From Buttiauxella sp. A111 (GTDB lineage: Bacteria > Pseudomonadota > Gammaproteobacteria > Enterobacterales > Enterobacteriaceae), in NCBI RefSeq assembly GCF_014189855.1, contig NZ_BJFN01000007.1, forward strand, positions 62,001-126,000: a DNA stretch of 64,000 nucleotides, in the 5' to 3' direction. Numbering within the stretch: the first letter of the stretch is position 1; every line of letters starts with the position of its first letter. Below the pieces are notes generated by a model. That model had not been told where the DNA came from. It saw only the letters and a program-made list of their open reading frames with translations, and ran no database searches. Positions 11,750 to 23,332 of this stretch are shown here, piece by piece. A program made the position numbers and the translations under genes.

Positions 11750-12754
11750 GTGAAATTGGATGAAATCGCGCGCCTGGCTGGAGTTTCGCGCACCACGGCG
11801 AGCTACGTCATCAACGGCAAGGCAAAGCAGTATCGTGTCAGCGATAAAACCGTTGAGAAAGTCATGGCGGTTGTTCGCGAGCATAACTACCACCCGAATG
11901 CGGTGGCCGCGGGGTTGCGGGCCGGGCGTACGCGTTCTATCGGATTAGTTATTCCAGACCTTGAGAACACGAGTTATACCCGTATTGCTAACTATCTTGA
12001 GCGGCAGGCCCGTCAGCGTGGATACCAGCTGCTCATTGCCTGTTCTGAAGATCAGCCAGATAATGAAATGCGCTGCATTGAACATCTCTTGCAACGCCAG
12101 GTGGATGCCATCATTGTTTCCACTTCACTGCCGCCTGAGCATCCTTTCTACCAGCGTTGGGCGAACGACTCCTTCCCGATCATTGCGCTCGACCGTGCCT
12201 TAGACCGTGAAAACTTCATCAGCGTCGTCGGTGCGGATCAGGAAGACGCGGAAATGCTGGCCAGTGAGCTTCGTACTTTCCCCGCCGAAACCGTACTTTA
12301 CCTTGGTGCGTTGCCGGAGCTTTCCGTCAGCTATTTGCGTGAGCAAGGTTTCCGCAGTGCATGGAAAGACGACCCTCGTGAAGTGCATTTCCTTTATGCC
12401 AACAGCTACGAGCGCGAAGCCGCGGCGCAGTTGTTTGATAAATGGCTGGAAACCCATCCAATGCCGCAGGCTCTGTACACCACTTCATTTGCATTATTAC
12501 AAGGTGTTATGGATGTCACGTTGCGACGTGAAGGGCGATTACCGACTGAGCTGGCGATCGCCACCTTCGGGGACCATGAACTGCTCGATTTCCTGCAATG
12601 CCCAGTTCTGGCAGTCGCGCAGCGCCACCGTGACGTTGCGGAACGTGTGCTGGAACTCGTTCTTGCCAGCCTTGATGAGCCACGTAAGCCGAAAGCAGGC
12701 CTGACTCGTATTCGCCGTAATCTATACCGCCGCGGAAGTTTAAGTCGCCACTAA
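11750..12754 (+). CDS. cra: Catabolite repressor/activator Cra (FruR)
   Basis: Cra is a LacI-family regulator that senses fructose 1-phosphate or fructose 1,6-bisphosphate and balances glycolysis against gluconeogenesis. The protein has 334 residues, as in E. coli, and starts with GTG. The DNA-binding domain ([20 protein letters not shown], residues 1-20, with hinge helix near residue 50) and the periplasmic-binding-protein-like effector domain are intact. A weak hairpin follows. It is a single gene, with the mra promoter region downstream. Confidence 0.98.
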   Translation: MKLDEIARLAGVSRTTASYVINGKAKQYRVSDKTVEKVMAVVREHNYHPNAVAAGLRAGRTRSIGLVIPDLENTSYTRIANYLERQARQRGYQLLIACSEDQPDNEMRCIEHLLQRQVDAIIVSTSLPPEHPFYQRWANDSFPIIALDRALDRENFISVVGADQEDAEMLASELRTFPAETVLYLGALPELSVSYLREQGFRSAWKDDPREVHFLYANSYEREAAAQLFDKWLETHPMPQALYTTSFALLQGVMDVTLRREGRLPTELAIATFGDHELLDFLQCPVLAVAQRHRDVAERVLELVLASLDEPRKPKAGLTRIRRNLYRRGSLSRH

Positions 12755-12760
12755 CAAGAG

Positions 12761-12780
12761 ATGGCAGTTACGGCTGCCAT
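12761..12780 (+). terminator. Hairpin after cra
   Basis: A 7-bp perfect stem ATGGCAG/CTGCCAT with a 6-nt loop begins 6 bp after the cra stop. It is followed by TCTTAATT, a poor U-tract, so termination may be partial. Confidence 0.55.
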
Positions 12781-13225
12781 TCTTAATTAAGAATATTCTC
12801 GCTTTATTTTTATTGGTTATTCAGGTAATTATTTTTCTTTGGTAAAAGATGAATCTTTAATTCCTTAATCGATATAAGACTACTTCAGAATTATTTTGTT
12901 ACATAGCATTGTGTAAAAATGCCGGATAATTAAACAATAGCTATCTGATAAGAATCAAACTTCCCTCCAGCCCGCGCTTCGCCTGCATCTGACGCTGTTA
13001 ACCTGTCGAGAAATACCTTAAAATGCCGACCGCGTCGCAAACTGAACACTTCATATTTTACCTGTCAGGTTTTCAGTCGATTTAACGATATTTATGCTTA
13101 TTGACCATTTTTCTTTCAAATATTCATAACGTTAATTTTGCATCGTGAATGTAGCGCCTTTTCACGCCAGTCATTTATCAATCGCTTATGAGATGAAAAT
13201 TATTTCCATCAGCGTTGTAGCTTGC
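12781..13225. other. cra-mraZ intergenic region
   Basis: About 450 bp of AT-rich noncoding DNA lie upstream of the Pmra promoter. I see no open frame with protein character and no clear hairpin-plus-U RNA gene. Similar-sized gaps occur here in E. coli. Confidence 0.6.
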
Positions 13226-13255
13226 TTGACAAGGTTTTCCTCCGCTCCGTAAACT
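13226..13255 (+). promoter_or_regulatory. Pmra promoter of the division/cell-wall cluster
   Basis: A perfect TTGACA (13226-13231) is followed after 18 bp by TAAACT (13250-13255). This matches the position and sequence character of E. coli Pmra, the main promoter driving mraZ and the downstream fts/mur genes. Confidence 0.82.
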
Positions 13256-13263
13256 CCTTTAGG

Positions 13264-13298
13264 TGGGATTTTGTGGGTGAAAGTGGTGGAAAGGGGAT
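13264..13298 (+). promoter_or_regulatory. MraZ-binding direct repeats
   Basis: Pentamers TGGGA (13264), TGGGT (13274) and TGGTG (13284), and a weaker GGGAT (13294), recur with an exact 10-bp period just downstream of Pmra. The MraZ family binds TGGGN boxes separated by 5 nt, so these are the likely autoregulatory operator. Confidence 0.8.
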
Positions 13299-13316
13299 TT
13301 TAAGGGTGAGGCTGGC

Positions 13317-13775
13317 ATGTTCCGTGGGGCAACATTAGTCAATCTCGACAGCAAAGGGCGGCTCGCCGTACCTACCCGTTACCGGGATGCGCTTGTCGAA
13401 ACCTCTGAAGGTCAGATGGTTTGTACCATCGACATCCATCACCCATGCCTGCTGCTTTATACCCTCCCCGAGTGGGAAATTATTGAACAAAAGCTAGCTC
13501 GTCTGTCGAGTATGAACCCTGTAGAACGTCGCGTGCAGCGACTGTTATTGGGCCATGCCAGTGAATGTCAGATGGATAGTGCCGGGCGTTTGTTATTGGC
13601 ACCTGTTTTGCGCCAACACGCCGGGCTAACCAAAGAAGTGATGCTGGTTGGGCAGTTCAATAAGTTTGAACTGTGGGATGAAACAACCTGGCATCAACAG
13701 GTCAAGGAAGACATCGACGCTGAGCAGGCCACGACGACTACGTTGTCGGATAGGCTGCAGGACTTGTCACTATAA
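13317..13775 (+). CDS. mraZ: Transcriptional regulator MraZ
   Basis: MraZ is an AbrB-fold DNA-binding protein that represses its own dcw operon. The 152-residue protein contains two copies of the swapped-hairpin DxxxR motif, DSKGR at residues 11-15 and DSAGR at 87-91. It is the first gene of the cluster, preceded by its presumed operator, and lies 3 bp from rsmH. Confidence 0.98.
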   Translation: MFRGATLVNLDSKGRLAVPTRYRDALVETSEGQMVCTIDIHHPCLLLYTLPEWEIIEQKLARLSSMNPVERRVQRLLLGHASECQMDSAGRLLLAPVLRQHAGLTKEVMLVGQFNKFELWDETTWHQQVKEDIDAEQATTTTLSDRLQDLSL

Positions 13776-13778
13776 ATA

Positions 13779-14720
13779 ATGATGGAAAATTTTAAACATA
13801 CTTCGGTGCTGCTTGATGAGGCCGTGAATGGTCTCAACATTCGTCAGGATGGCATCTACATTGATGGCACGTTTGGTCGTGGCGGACATTCTCGATTGAT
13901 TCTTTCCCAACTGGGACCAGAAGGACGCCTGCTGGCTATCGACCGTGACCCGCAAGCCATTGCAGCAGCACAAGCAATTGATGACCCGCGCTTCTCCATC
14001 ATTCATGGACCTTTCTCTGAATTAGCTCAATACGCAAGCGAACGCGATTTGCTGGGCAAAATTGACGGTATTCTTTTGGATTTGGGTGTCTCCTCGCCTC
14101 AGCTTGATGATGCCGAACGTGGCTTCTCGTTTATGCGTGATGGCCCGTTGGATATGCGCATGGATCCGACTCGCGGCCAATCTGCGGCAGAATGGTTGCT
14201 TAGCGCTGATGAAGCGGATATCGCCTGGGTTATCAAAACCTTCGGTGAAGAAAAATTCGGCAAACGTATTGCGCGCGCCATTATTGAGCGTAACCGCGAA
14301 CAGCCAATGACGCGTACCAAAGAACTGGCAACGGTTGTGGCTGCGGCAATGCCGGTCAAAGACAAGTTCAAACACCCGGCGACGCGCACGTTCCAGGCTA
14401 TCCGAATCTGGATCAACAGTGAACTTGAAGAAATTGAACAGGCGCTCAAAGGTTCAATTCCAACACTGTCACCAGGTGGTCGTCTGTCGATCATCAGTTT
14501 CCACTCTTTGGAAGATCGAATTGTTAAGCGCTTTATGCGTGAAAACACCCGTGGGCCGCAAGTTCCTGCGGGGCTGCCAATGACTGAAGCACAACTGAAT
14601 AAGCTCGGCGGCAGATATTTAAAATCCATTGGCAAAATGATGCCGGGTGATGAAGAAGTGGCGGAAAACCCGCGCGCGCGTAGTTCGGTACTGCGCATCG
14701 CTGAAAGGACAAACGCATGA
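13779..14720 (+). CDS. rsmH: 16S rRNA (cytosine1402-N4)-methyltransferase RsmH
   Basis: RsmH adds the N4-methyl group to C1402 in the ribosomal P site using S-adenosylmethionine. The 313-residue length equals E. coli. The SAM-binding motif [13 protein letters not shown] is near residue 30, and [12 protein letters not shown] and the C-terminal [11 protein letters not shown] are family marks. Its end overlaps ftsL by 4 bp (ATGA). Confidence 0.98.
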   Translation: MMENFKHTSVLLDEAVNGLNIRQDGIYIDGTFGRGGHSRLILSQLGPEGRLLAIDRDPQAIAAAQAIDDPRFSIIHGPFSELAQYASERDLLGKIDGILLDLGVSSPQLDDAERGFSFMRDGPLDMRMDPTRGQSAAEWLLSADEADIAWVIKTFGEEKFGKRIARAIIERNREQPMTRTKELATVVAAAMPVKDKFKHPATRTFQAIRIWINSELEEIEQALKGSIPTLSPGGRLSIISFHSLEDRIVKRFMRENTRGPQVPAGLPMTEAQLNKLGGRYLKSIGKMMPGDEEVAENPRARSSVLRIAERTNA

Positions 14721-15082
14721 TCAACAAAGTGGCAGAAGCCCTCACTAAAGTTACTGGCCAATTGAGCAGTGGCGAACGCCATGCACTACCAGCGGTGATT
14801 GGTGGTGACTTGCTGCGTAATGGGAAAATGCCACTGATTTTGTTTACCGCCATTATCGTAACAGCCATTTTCGTTGTAACGACCGCGCACCATACCCGTC
14901 TGCTCACCGCACAGCGTGAGCAAATGGTGGTGGAACGTGATGCGTTAGATATCGAGTGGCGTAACCTGATTCTGGAAGAAAACGCACTGGGCGATCATAG
15001 CCGGGTGGAGCGGGTCGCGACGGAAAAGCTGCAATTGCAGCATGTTGACCCATCGCAGGAAAACATCGTAGTTCAGCAATAA
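14717..15082 (+). CDS. ftsL: Cell division protein FtsL
   Basis: FtsL is a bitopic divisome protein that complexes with FtsQ and FtsB and activates FtsWI. The 121-residue product has a short cytoplasmic N-terminus, one membrane span at about residues 35-57 ([20 protein letters not shown]) and a periplasmic coiled coil. It overlaps rsmH by 4 bp and is followed 15 bp later by ftsI. Confidence 0.97.
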   Translation: MINKVAEALTKVTGQLSSGERHALPAVIGGDLLRNGKMPLILFTAIIVTAIFVVTTAHHTRLLTAQREQMVVERDALDIEWRNLILEENALGDHSRVERVATEKLQLQHVDPSQENIVVQQ

Positions 15083-15097
15083 GGAATCGCGTGACAG

Positions 15098-16864
15098 ATG
15101 AGAGCAGCGGCAAAAACGCTTAAACCGAAACGCCAGGAAGAACAGGCCAACTTTGTAAGTTGGCGTTTTGCGTTGCTTTGCGGTTGCATTTTGCTGGCGC
15201 TGGTTTTCCTGTTGGGGCGCGTTGCCTGGCTGCAAATCATCGCGCCGGACATGTTGGTACGTCAGGGAGATATGCGTTCCTTACGTGTACAGGAAGTTTC
15301 GACTTCTCGAGGCATGATTAGTGACCGTGCGGGCCGACCATTGGCAGTTAGTGTGCCGGTTAAAGCCATTTGGGCCGATCCGAAAGAGCTGCATGACGCG
15401 GGGGGTATTACGCTGGATAACCGCTGGAAAGCGCTGGCCGATGCACTGAAAATCCCTCTTGATCAGCTCGCTTCCCGAGTGAACAGCAACCCTAAAGGCC
15501 GCTTTATTTATCTGGCTCGTCAGGTGAATCCAGATATTGGCGACTACATCAAAAAACTCAAACTCCCAGGGATTCATCTGCGCGAGGAATCTCGTCGCTA
15601 CTATCCTTCTGGCGAAGTCACCGCTCACCTTATTGGTTTCACGAACGTCGATAGTCAGGGGATTGAAGGTGTTGAAAAAAGCTTCGATAAATGGCTGACC
15701 GGCCAACCTGGCGAGCGAATCGTACGTAAAGACCGCTTTGGTCGCGTCATCGAAGATATCTCCTCAACCGACAGCCAGGCCGCTCATAACCTGGCTTTGA
15801 GCATTGATGAACGCCTGCAGGCACTGGTTTATCGTGAGCTAAACAACGCCGTGGCTTTCAACAAGGCCGAATCGGGCAGTGCAGTACTGGTAGATGTGAA
15901 TACCGGTGAAGTATTGGCGATGGCAAACAGCCCGTCCTATAACCCAAATAATTTAAGTGGAACCCCGAAAGACATCATGCGAAACCGTACCATTACGGAC
16001 GTTTTCGAACCGGGTTCAACAGTTAAGCCAATGGTGGTCATGACAGCGCTGCAACGTGGTGTCGTGCGTGAAAATACCGTCCTGAATACCGTGCCGTACC
16101 GCATCAATGGTCATGAGATCAAAGATGTGGCGCGCTACAGCGAATTGACCCTTACCGGGGTACTACAGAAGTCGAGTAACGTCGGGGTTTCCAAACTGGC
16201 GTTAGCGATGCCCTCCTCAGCGTTGGTAGATACTTACTCACGTTTTGGATTGGGAAAAGCGACCAATTTGGGGTTGGTCGGAGAACGCAGTGGCTTATAT
16301 CCGCAAAAACAACGGTGGTCTGACATAGAGAGGGCCACCTTCTCTTTCGGCTACGGGCTAATGGTAACGCCGTTACAGTTAGCGCGTGTCTACGCAACGA
16401 TAGGCAGCTACGGCGTGTATCGCCCGCTGTCGATTACGAAGGTTGATCCTCCGGTTCCAGGTGAGCGTATTTTCCCTGAACCGTTGGTTCGTACCGTCGT
16501 TCATATGATGGAAAGTGTGGCATTGCCTGGTGGTGGTGGCGTGAAAGCGGCTATCAAGGGTTACCGCATTGCAATTAAAACCGGTACTGCGAAAAAAGTC
16601 GGTCCGGATGGACGTTATGTTAACAAATACATTGCTTACACCGCAGGCGTAGCACCAGCCAGTAATCCGCGATTCGCATTGGTAGTGGTAATTAACGATC
16701 CTCAAGCAGGTAAATATTACGGTGGTGCCGTCTCTGCACCTGTGTTCGGTGCCATCATGGGCGGCGTTCTGCGCACCATGAATATCGAACCGGATGCTCT
16801 GGCGACAGGTGAAAAAAGTGAATTTGTAATTAATCAAAAAGAGGGATCAGGTGGCAGATCGTAA
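15098..16864 (+). CDS. ftsI: Septal peptidoglycan transpeptidase FtsI (PBP3)
   Basis: FtsI is the class B penicillin-binding protein that cross-links septal peptidoglycan with FtsW. The 588 residues match E. coli PBP3 in length. It has an N-terminal membrane anchor near residues 20-42, a pedestal domain, and a transpeptidase domain with SxxK in EPGSTVKP (active serine near 307), SSN in QKSSNVG and KTGT in IKTGTAKK. The C-terminus, including the processed tail, overlaps murE by 14 bp. Confidence 0.98.
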   Translation: MRAAAKTLKPKRQEEQANFVSWRFALLCGCILLALVFLLGRVAWLQIIAPDMLVRQGDMRSLRVQEVSTSRGMISDRAGRPLAVSVPVKAIWADPKELHDAGGITLDNRWKALADALKIPLDQLASRVNSNPKGRFIYLARQVNPDIGDYIKKLKLPGIHLREESRRYYPSGEVTAHLIGFTNVDSQGIEGVEKSFDKWLTGQPGERIVRKDRFGRVIEDISSTDSQAAHNLALSIDERLQALVYRELNNAVAFNKAESGSAVLVDVNTGEVLAMANSPSYNPNNLSGTPKDIMRNRTITDVFEPGSTVKPMVVMTALQRGVVRENTVLNTVPYRINGHEIKDVARYSELTLTGVLQKSSNVGVSKLALAMPSSALVDTYSRFGLGKATNLGLVGERSGLYPQKQRWSDIERATFSFGYGLMVTPLQLARVYATIGSYGVYRPLSITKVDPPVPGERIFPEPLVRTVVHMMESVALPGGGGVKAAIKGYRIAIKTGTAKKVGPDGRYVNKYIAYTAGVAPASNPRFALVVVINDPQAGKYYGGAVSAPVFGAIMGGVLRTMNIEPDALATGEKSEFVINQKEGSGGRS

Positions 16865-18338
16865 TTTGCGCGACCTTCTCGCTCCGTGGGTACCAGCGCT
16901 ACCTGCGAGAGCTCTGCGAGAAATGACACTCGATAGTCGCGTGGCGGCATCGGGCGACCTTTTTGTGGCTGTAGTCGGTCATCAGGCGGACGGGCGTCGA
17001 TATATCCCGCAGGCAATAGCGCAAGGCGTAGCCGCTGTCGTTGCTGAAGCTGAAGGCGAAGCAACGGATGGCGAAGTCCGTGAAATGCACGGTGTGCCGG
17101 TTATTTATCTGAGCCAATTGCATCAACGTCTTTCTGCTCTGGCAGGGCGTTTTTACAACGAGCCTTCAAGCGCATTACGTTTGGTTGGTGTGACCGGGAC
17201 TAACGGTAAAACCACGACCGCGCAACTGCTTGCTCAGTGGAGCCAGTTGTTAGGCGAAACCAGTGCGGTAATGGGTACTGTGGGTAATGGCCTGCTCGGC
17301 AACGTGAAACCAACTGAAAACACCACCGGTTCTGCCGTTGATGTACAGCAAGTGCTTGCTAACCTTGCAGATCAAGGGGCGAGCTTCGCCGCCATGGAAG
17401 TTTCCTCACATGGCCTGGTTCAGCATCGTGTTTCCGCTCTGAAATTTGCCGCCAGTGTGTTCACCAACTTAAGTCGTGACCACCTCGATTACCACGGGGA
17501 TATGGCAGGCTACGAAGCGGCCAAATGGCTGCTGTTCTCTGAACATGATTACGGCAATGCCATCATCAATGCTGATGATGAAGTCGGACGCAATTGGTTA
17601 ACGCGTTTACCTGACGCCGTTGCTGTCACGATGGAAGATAATTTACAGCCAGGCTGTCGTGGCCGTTGGTTGAAAGCAACCAATGTGCAGTATCACGATG
17701 GTGGGGCGACTGTTCGCTTCAGCTCTTCCTGGGGCGACGGTGAAATCGAAAGCCGCCTGATGGGCGCATTCAATGTCAGCAACTTGCTGTTAGCGTTGGC
17801 AACTCTGCTAGTGCTGGATTATCCCCTTGAAGAACTGCTGAAAACGGCACCGAGTCTGCAACCCGTTTGTGGACGTATGGAAGTTTTCAGCGCACCGGGT
17901 AAACCGACGGTAGTGGTGGATTATGCCCACACGCCGGATGCTCTGGAAAAAGCACTGCAAGCGGCGCGTTTACATTGCAGCGGTAAGCTGTGGTGTGTCT
18001 TTGGTTGTGGTGGTGACAGGGATAAAGGCAAGCGTCCAATCATGGGTGGTATTGCTGAACAGTATGCTGATGTTGTGGTTGTCACCGATGACAATCCGCG
18101 TACCGAAGAGCCGAATGCGATTGTGGCTGACATTTTGGTTGGCATGCTGGATGCAGGTCGTGCGCATGTGGTTGCGGGCCGTGCTGAAGCAGTAACCAAC
18201 GCGATTATGCAGGCGAAAGAAAATGATGTCGTTCTGCTGGCAGGCAAAGGCCACGAGGACTATCAGATTGTTGGGGTGCGCCGTCTGGACTACTCCGACC
18301 GCGTCACTGCCGCCCGCTTGTTGGGGGTTGTGGCATGA
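16851..18338 (+). CDS. murE: UDP-MurNAc-tripeptide synthetase MurE (meso-DAP adding)
   Basis: MurE ligates meso-diaminopimelate to UDP-MurNAc-L-Ala-D-Glu. The GTG start inside the end of ftsI gives 495 residues, as in E. coli. The ATP loop GTNGKTT is at residues 116-122. The DNPR signature near residue 414, in DDNPRTEEP, specifies meso-DAP rather than lysine, consistent with Gram-negative peptidoglycan. It overlaps murF by 4 bp. Confidence 0.98.
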   Translation: MADRNLRDLLAPWVPALPARALREMTLDSRVAASGDLFVAVVGHQADGRRYIPQAIAQGVAAVVAEAEGEATDGEVREMHGVPVIYLSQLHQRLSALAGRFYNEPSSALRLVGVTGTNGKTTTAQLLAQWSQLLGETSAVMGTVGNGLLGNVKPTENTTGSAVDVQQVLANLADQGASFAAMEVSSHGLVQHRVSALKFAASVFTNLSRDHLDYHGDMAGYEAAKWLLFSEHDYGNAIINADDEVGRNWLTRLPDAVAVTMEDNLQPGCRGRWLKATNVQYHDGGATVRFSSSWGDGEIESRLMGAFNVSNLLLALATLLVLDYPLEELLKTAPSLQPVCGRMEVFSAPGKPTVVVDYAHTPDALEKALQAARLHCSGKLWCVFGCGGDRDKGKRPIMGGIAEQYADVVVVTDDNPRTEEPNAIVADILVGMLDAGRAHVVAGRAEAVTNAIMQAKENDVVLLAGKGHEDYQIVGVRRLDYSDRVTAARLLGVVA

Positions 18339-19693
18339 TCCGCGTTTCATTAAGCCAACTCGCCACTGTTTTGCAGGGTGAATTGCACGGGGCCGATGCC
18401 GACATCATTGATGTCACCACTGACACGCGCAAATTAACCCCTGGCTGCCTGTTTGTTGCCTTAAAAGGCGAGCGCTTCGATGCCCACGATTTTGCGCAAG
18501 ATGCGGTCAGCGGTGGGGCAGGGGCGCTGCTGGTTTCCCGTAAGCTGGATGTTAATGTTCCACAGCTTGTGGTAGCGGATACACATCAAGCATTCGGCGA
18601 ACTGGCTGCCTGGGTTCGTCAGCAGGTTCCGACACGTATTGTTGCGTTGACCGGCTCTTCTGGAAAAACCTCCGTAAAAGAGATGACCGCCGCGATTTTG
18701 CGCGAATGCGGTAGTACTTTATATACAGCCGGAAACCTGAATAACGATATTGGCGTGCCAATGACGTTATTACGCCTCACACCAGAATATGAGTATGCGG
18801 TCATTGAGCTGGGTGCAAACCATCAGGGTGAAATCGCCTGGACGGTGGGCTTGACGCGCCCGGAAGCGGCATTGGTCAACAATTTGGCGGCTGCACACCT
18901 TGAAGGTTTTGGTTCGCTTGCGGGTGTTGCGAAAGCGAAAGGTGAGATTTTCGCTGGCTTGCCTGCAAACGGCATCGCTATTCTCAATGCCGATAATAAT
19001 GATTGGCTGAACTGGCAACAAACCATTGGCGAGCGCAAAACCTGGCGCTTCTCACCCAATGCAACCGGCAGCGATTTCACCGCGACCAATGTGCATATCA
19101 CTGCCCATGGCACTGAGTTCACAATCAAAACGCCAATTGGCGACGTTGATGTGAATTTGCCACTTCCTGGGCGCCATAACATTGCTAACGCACTGGCTGC
19201 AACGTCACTTGCAATGGCGGTAGGTGCCTCGCTGGAAGCGGTTAAAGCAGGTCTTGCCGACTTAAAAGCTGTTCCTGGACGTTTGTTCCCGATTCAACTT
19301 TCTGAAAACCAACTTCTGCTTGATGACAGTTACAACGCCAATGTGGGGTCGATGACCGCCGCAGCACAGGTGTTGTCAGAAATGCCGGGCTTCCGTGTGA
19401 TGGTTGTTGGGGATATGGCTGAGCTTGGTGATGAATCTGTAGAGTGCCATCGTCAGGTAGGCGAAGCTGCGAAAGCGTCCGGCATTGATTGCGTACTGAG
19501 CGTGGGCACACTGAGCGAAACAATCAGTCTGGCCTCTGAAGTGGGTGAACATTTTACCGATAAACCCTCTTTAATCGCACACCTGAAGGCGTTACTCGCC
19601 GAGCATTCGATGATGACTATTTTAGTGAAGGGTTCACGTAGTGCCGCCATGGAACAGGTAGTACGCGCATTACAGGAGAATGGAACATGTTAG
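18335..19693 (+). CDS. murF: UDP-MurNAc-tripeptide D-alanyl-D-alanine ligase MurF
   Basis: MurF adds the D-Ala-D-Ala dipeptide (made by Ddl) to complete UDP-MurNAc-pentapeptide. The 452-residue protein has the ATP-binding motif [12 protein letters not shown] near residue 107, the central ligase domain with [10 protein letters not shown], and the C-terminal domain with [12 protein letters not shown]. It overlaps murE by 4 bp and mraY by 7 bp. Confidence 0.98.
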   Translation: MIRVSLSQLATVLQGELHGADADIIDVTTDTRKLTPGCLFVALKGERFDAHDFAQDAVSGGAGALLVSRKLDVNVPQLVVADTHQAFGELAAWVRQQVPTRIVALTGSSGKTSVKEMTAAILRECGSTLYTAGNLNNDIGVPMTLLRLTPEYEYAVIELGANHQGEIAWTVGLTRPEAALVNNLAAAHLEGFGSLAGVAKAKGEIFAGLPANGIAILNADNNDWLNWQQTIGERKTWRFSPNATGSDFTATNVHITAHGTEFTIKTPIGDVDVNLPLPGRHNIANALAATSLAMAVGASLEAVKAGLADLKAVPGRLFPIQLSENQLLLDDSYNANVGSMTAAAQVLSEMPGFRVMVVGDMAELGDESVECHRQVGEAAKASGIDCVLSVGTLSETISLASEVGEHFTDKPSLIAHLKALLAEHSMMTILVKGSRSAAMEQVVRALQENGTC

Positions 19694-20769
19694 TTTGGCT
19701 GGCCGAACACTTGGTCAAATATTATTCCGGCTTTAACGTCTTTTCCTATTTGACGTTTCGCGCCATCGTCAGCCTGCTGACTGCTCTGTTCATCTCGTTA
19801 TGGATGGGGCCGCGTATGATTGCCCGTTTGCAGCAACTTTCTTTCGGCCAGGTCGTGCGTAATGACGGTCCTGAATCCCATTTCAGTAAGCGCGGAACAC
19901 CAACGATGGGCGGGATTATGATCCTGACTTCTATCGTTATTTCCGTATTGATGTGGGCATACCCGTCTAACCCTTATGTCTGGTGCGTATTGTTCGTACT
20001 GGTCGGCTATGGTGCGATTGGCTTTGTCGATGATTACCGTAAAGTGGTGCGCAAAGATACTAAAGGCTTGATCGCCCGCTGGAAATATTTCTGGATGTCC
20101 GTCATCGCGTTGGCTGTGGCCTTCACGATGTACAGCGCAGGGAAAGGAACGCCAGCCACCGAGCTGGTTGTGCCGTTCTTTAAAGACGTGATGCCTCAGC
20201 TTGGCCTGTTTTATGTGCTGCTGGCGTATTTCGTTATTGTCGGCACCGGCAATGCGGTAAACCTGACCGATGGCCTCGATGGCCTGGCTATCATGCCTAC
20301 TGTGTTGGTGGCATCCGGTTTTGCGCTAGTCGCGTGGGCAACAGGTAACATTAAGTTCGCTGAATATCTGCATATTCCTTATCTGCGCCACTCCGGCGAA
20401 CTGGTTATCGTCTGTACGGCGATCGTGGGGGCTGGGCTTGGTTTCTTGTGGTTTAACACCTATCCAGCGCAAGTGTTTATGGGCGATGTTGGCTCTCTGG
20501 CACTGGGCGGTGCGCTCGGGACTATCGCCGTATTGCTGCGCCAGGAATTCCTGTTAGTGATTATGGGCGGGGTGTTTGTTGTTGAGACACTTTCGGTCAT
20601 CTTGCAGGTTGGCTCCTTCAAATTGCGCGGGCAGCGCATTTTCCGTATGGCCCCGATTCATCACCATTATGAATTGAAAGGTTGGCCGGAGCCGCGAGTC
20701 ATTGTGCGCTTCTGGATTATTTCGCTCATGCTGGTCCTGATTGGCCTGGCTACCCTGAAGGTGCGTTAA
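19687..20769 (+). CDS. mraY: Phospho-MurNAc-pentapeptide translocase MraY
   Basis: MraY transfers phospho-MurNAc-pentapeptide to undecaprenyl phosphate, forming lipid I at the inner membrane. The 360-residue protein has about ten membrane spans and the catalytic motifs [22 protein letters not shown] and [13 protein letters not shown], the HHH cluster typical of the family. It is followed 2 bp later by murD. Confidence 0.98.
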   Translation: MLVWLAEHLVKYYSGFNVFSYLTFRAIVSLLTALFISLWMGPRMIARLQQLSFGQVVRNDGPESHFSKRGTPTMGGIMILTSIVISVLMWAYPSNPYVWCVLFVLVGYGAIGFVDDYRKVVRKDTKGLIARWKYFWMSVIALAVAFTMYSAGKGTPATELVVPFFKDVMPQLGLFYVLLAYFVIVGTGNAVNLTDGLDGLAIMPTVLVASGFALVAWATGNIKFAEYLHIPYLRHSGELVIVCTAIVGAGLGFLWFNTYPAQVFMGDVGSLALGGALGTIAVLLRQEFLLVIMGGVFVVETLSVILQVGSFKLRGQRIFRMAPIHHHYELKGWPEPRVIVRFWIISLMLVLIGLATLKVR

Positions 20770-20771
20770 CC

Positions 20772-22088
20772 ATGGCTGATTACCAGGGTAAAAAAGTCGT
20801 TATTATCGGGTTGGGCCTCACCGGCCTTTCCTGCGTGGATTTCTTCCTTGCGCGTGGTGTGACGCCACGCGTGATGGACACCCGCATGACACCGCCTGGA
20901 CTTGAAAAACTACCAGAAGCAGTGGAACGACATACTGGCTCACTCAATGAAGATTGGTTGTTAACGGCTGACTTGATTATTGCCAGCCCTGGTATTGCTA
21001 TTGCCCATCCAGCGCTGAGTCGTGCTGCAGAAGCGGGCGTTGAGATAATCGGCGATATCGAACTCTTCTGCCGTGAAGCGACAGCACCGATTGTGGCGAT
21101 CACCGGTTCGAACGGTAAGAGCACTGTCACCACTTTGGTTGGTGAAATGGCCAAAATGGCGGGCGTAAATGTAGGTGTAGGCGGAAATATCGGCTTGCCT
21201 GCCTTGATGCTGCTAGATCAAAACCGCGAGCTATATGTACTGGAGCTTTCCAGCTTCCAACTGGAAACCACTCATAGCCTGAAAGCAGCGGCGGCAACCA
21301 TTCTCAACGTGACTGAAGATCATATGGACCGTTATCCGTTTGGTCTGCAGCAATACCGTGCGGCCAAATTGCGCGTTTATGAAAACGCCGCTGTGTGTGT
21401 AGTGAACGCGGATGACGCATTGACGATGCCTGTACGTGGTGCAGACGATCGTTGCGTTAGCTTCGGTGTAGACGTCGGTGACTATCATCTCAACCATCAG
21501 CAGGGCGATACCTGGCTGCGGGTGAAAGGTGAGAAAATCCTGAACACCAAAGAGATGAAAGTGGTGGGGCGCCATAACTACACCAACGCACTTGCTGCAT
21601 TGGCGTTAGCGGATGCGGTGAAACTACCACGCTCCAGCAGCCTGAAAGCCCTGACGACCTTCACCGGTCTTGCTCACCGCTTCCAGCTTGCATGGGAACG
21701 TAACGGCGTACGCTGGATTAACGATTCCAAAGCGACCAACGTTGGTAGCACTGAAGCGGCGCTGAACGGTTTGCAGGTCGAAGGGACACTGCACCTGCTG
21801 TTGGGCGGTGACGGTAAATCTGCTGATTTCTCCTCACTTGCTCAATACCTGCAAGGGCCAGCGATTCGGCTTTATTGTTTTGGTCGTGATGGTGCGGAAC
21901 TTGCTGCATTGCGTCCTGACGTTGCAGAGCAAACTGAAACGATGGCGCAGGCAATGAAATTAATTGCCGCTCGTGTACAACCTGGCGACATGGTTCTGCT
22001 CTCTCCGGCGTGCGCGAGCCTCGATCAGTTCAAAAACTTTGAGCAACGCGGTGACCAATTCACCTTACTTGCGAAGGAGCTTGGCTGA
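20772..22088 (+). CDS. murD: UDP-MurNAc-L-alanine D-glutamate ligase MurD
   Basis: MurD adds D-glutamate to UDP-MurNAc-L-Ala. The start is set at the ATG giving [15 protein letters not shown], for 438 residues as in E. coli. The frame is open 30 codons into mraY, but that part is out-of-frame mraY sequence. The ATP loop [11 protein letters not shown] is near residue 110, and the C-terminal [18 protein letters not shown] is typical. It overlaps ftsW by one base. Confidence 0.98.
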   Translation: MADYQGKKVVIIGLGLTGLSCVDFFLARGVTPRVMDTRMTPPGLEKLPEAVERHTGSLNEDWLLTADLIIASPGIAIAHPALSRAAEAGVEIIGDIELFCREATAPIVAITGSNGKSTVTTLVGEMAKMAGVNVGVGGNIGLPALMLLDQNRELYVLELSSFQLETTHSLKAAAATILNVTEDHMDRYPFGLQQYRAAKLRVYENAAVCVVNADDALTMPVRGADDRCVSFGVDVGDYHLNHQQGDTWLRVKGEKILNTKEMKVVGRHNYTNALAALALADAVKLPRSSSLKALTTFTGLAHRFQLAWERNGVRWINDSKATNVGSTEAALNGLQVEGTLHLLLGGDGKSADFSSLAQYLQGPAIRLYCFGRDGAELAALRPDVAEQTETMAQAMKLIAARVQPGDMVLLSPACASLDQFKNFEQRGDQFTLLAKELG

Positions 22089-23332
22089 TGCGCTTCTCTC
22101 TGCCTCGCCTGCGTATGCCAAGACTGCCGGGATTTGCCGTCCTGAGTTGGCTTGCGTCAGCAATTAAAGGCTGGGTGATGGGCTCCCGCGAGGCCGACTC
22201 AAATAACATCGTAATGTATGACCGCACCATGCTATGGCTGACTTTCGGGCTAGCTGCGGTTGGTTTTATTATGGTGACATCCGCGTCAATGCCTGTCGGG
22301 CAACGCCTGGCGAATGACCCATTCTTGTTTGCTAAACGTGACGGTCTGTACATCATTCTGGCGTTTGTGCTGGCGTTGTTCACCCTGCGTTTGCCGATGG
22401 ATTTCTGGCAGCGTCACAGTACCGCGCTGCTGTTGTTATCTATTGCTATGTTGTTGATTGTGTTGGTTGTTGGTAGCTCGGTTAACGGTGCGTCACGTTG
22501 GATTGCTTTTGGTCCACTGCGTATTCAGCCCGCTGAGTTCACTAAGTTGTCGCTGTTCTGCTATCTCGCCAACTACCTGGTTCGTAAGGTTGATGAGGTG
22601 CGCAATAACCTGCGTGGCTTCCTCAAACCGATGGGGGTTATCCTGGTTCTGGCCGTGTTACTGCTGGCACAGCCCGATCTTGGTACGGTGGTTGTACTGT
22701 TTGTTACTACGCTGGCGATGTTGTTCCTGGCGGGTGCCAAACTCTGGCAGTTCCTCGCCATCATTGGTATGGGTATTTCCGCAGTTGTGCTGTTGATCCT
22801 TGCTGAGCCGTATCGTATTCGCCGCGTAACATCCTTCTGGAATCCGTGGGATGACCCGTTTGGTAGCGGCTACCAGCTAACACAATCTCTGATGGCATTT
22901 GGTCGCGGTGAATTGTGGGGGCAGGGGTTGGGCAATTCGGTACAAAAACTCGAATATTTACCGGAGGCTCACACCGACTTCATCTTCTCAATTATCGGAG
23001 AAGAGCTGGGATATATCGGTGTGGTGCTGGCATTATTGATGGTATTCTTCGTGGCTTTTCGTGCGATGTCCATCGGTAAGCGGGCGCTCGAAATGGACCA
23101 GCGCTTTGCTGGTTTCTTAGGCTGCTCCATCGGGGTCTGGTTTAGCTTCCAGGCGCTGGTAAACGTGGGTGCTGCGGCGGGGATGTTACCAACCAAAGGT
23201 CTGACATTACCCCTGATCAGTTACGGTGGTTCAAGCCTGTTAATTATGTCTACAGCAATCATGATGTTGCTGCGTATTGATTATGAAACACGTCTGGCTA
23301 AAGCGCAGGCGTTTACGAAAGGTGTGCGATGA
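22088..23332 (+). CDS. ftsW: Septal peptidoglycan polymerase FtsW
   Basis: FtsW is the SEDS-family glycosyltransferase that polymerises septal peptidoglycan from lipid II in complex with FtsI. The 414-residue protein is polytopic, with about ten predicted spans. It carries the SEDS stretches [26 protein letters not shown] and [15 protein letters not shown]. It overlaps murD by one base and murG by 4 bp. Confidence 0.98.
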   Translation: MRFSLPRLRMPRLPGFAVLSWLASAIKGWVMGSREADSNNIVMYDRTMLWLTFGLAAVGFIMVTSASMPVGQRLANDPFLFAKRDGLYIILAFVLALFTLRLPMDFWQRHSTALLLLSIAMLLIVLVVGSSVNGASRWIAFGPLRIQPAEFTKLSLFCYLANYLVRKVDEVRNNLRGFLKPMGVILVLAVLLLAQPDLGTVVVLFVTTLAMLFLAGAKLWQFLAIIGMGISAVVLLILAEPYRIRRVTSFWNPWDDPFGSGYQLTQSLMAFGRGELWGQGLGNSVQKLEYLPEAHTDFIFSIIGEELGYIGVVLALLMVFFVAFRAMSIGKRALEMDQRFAGFLGCSIGVWFSFQALVNVGAAAGMLPTKGLTLPLISYGGSSLLIMSTAIMMLLRIDYETRLAKAQAFTKGVR

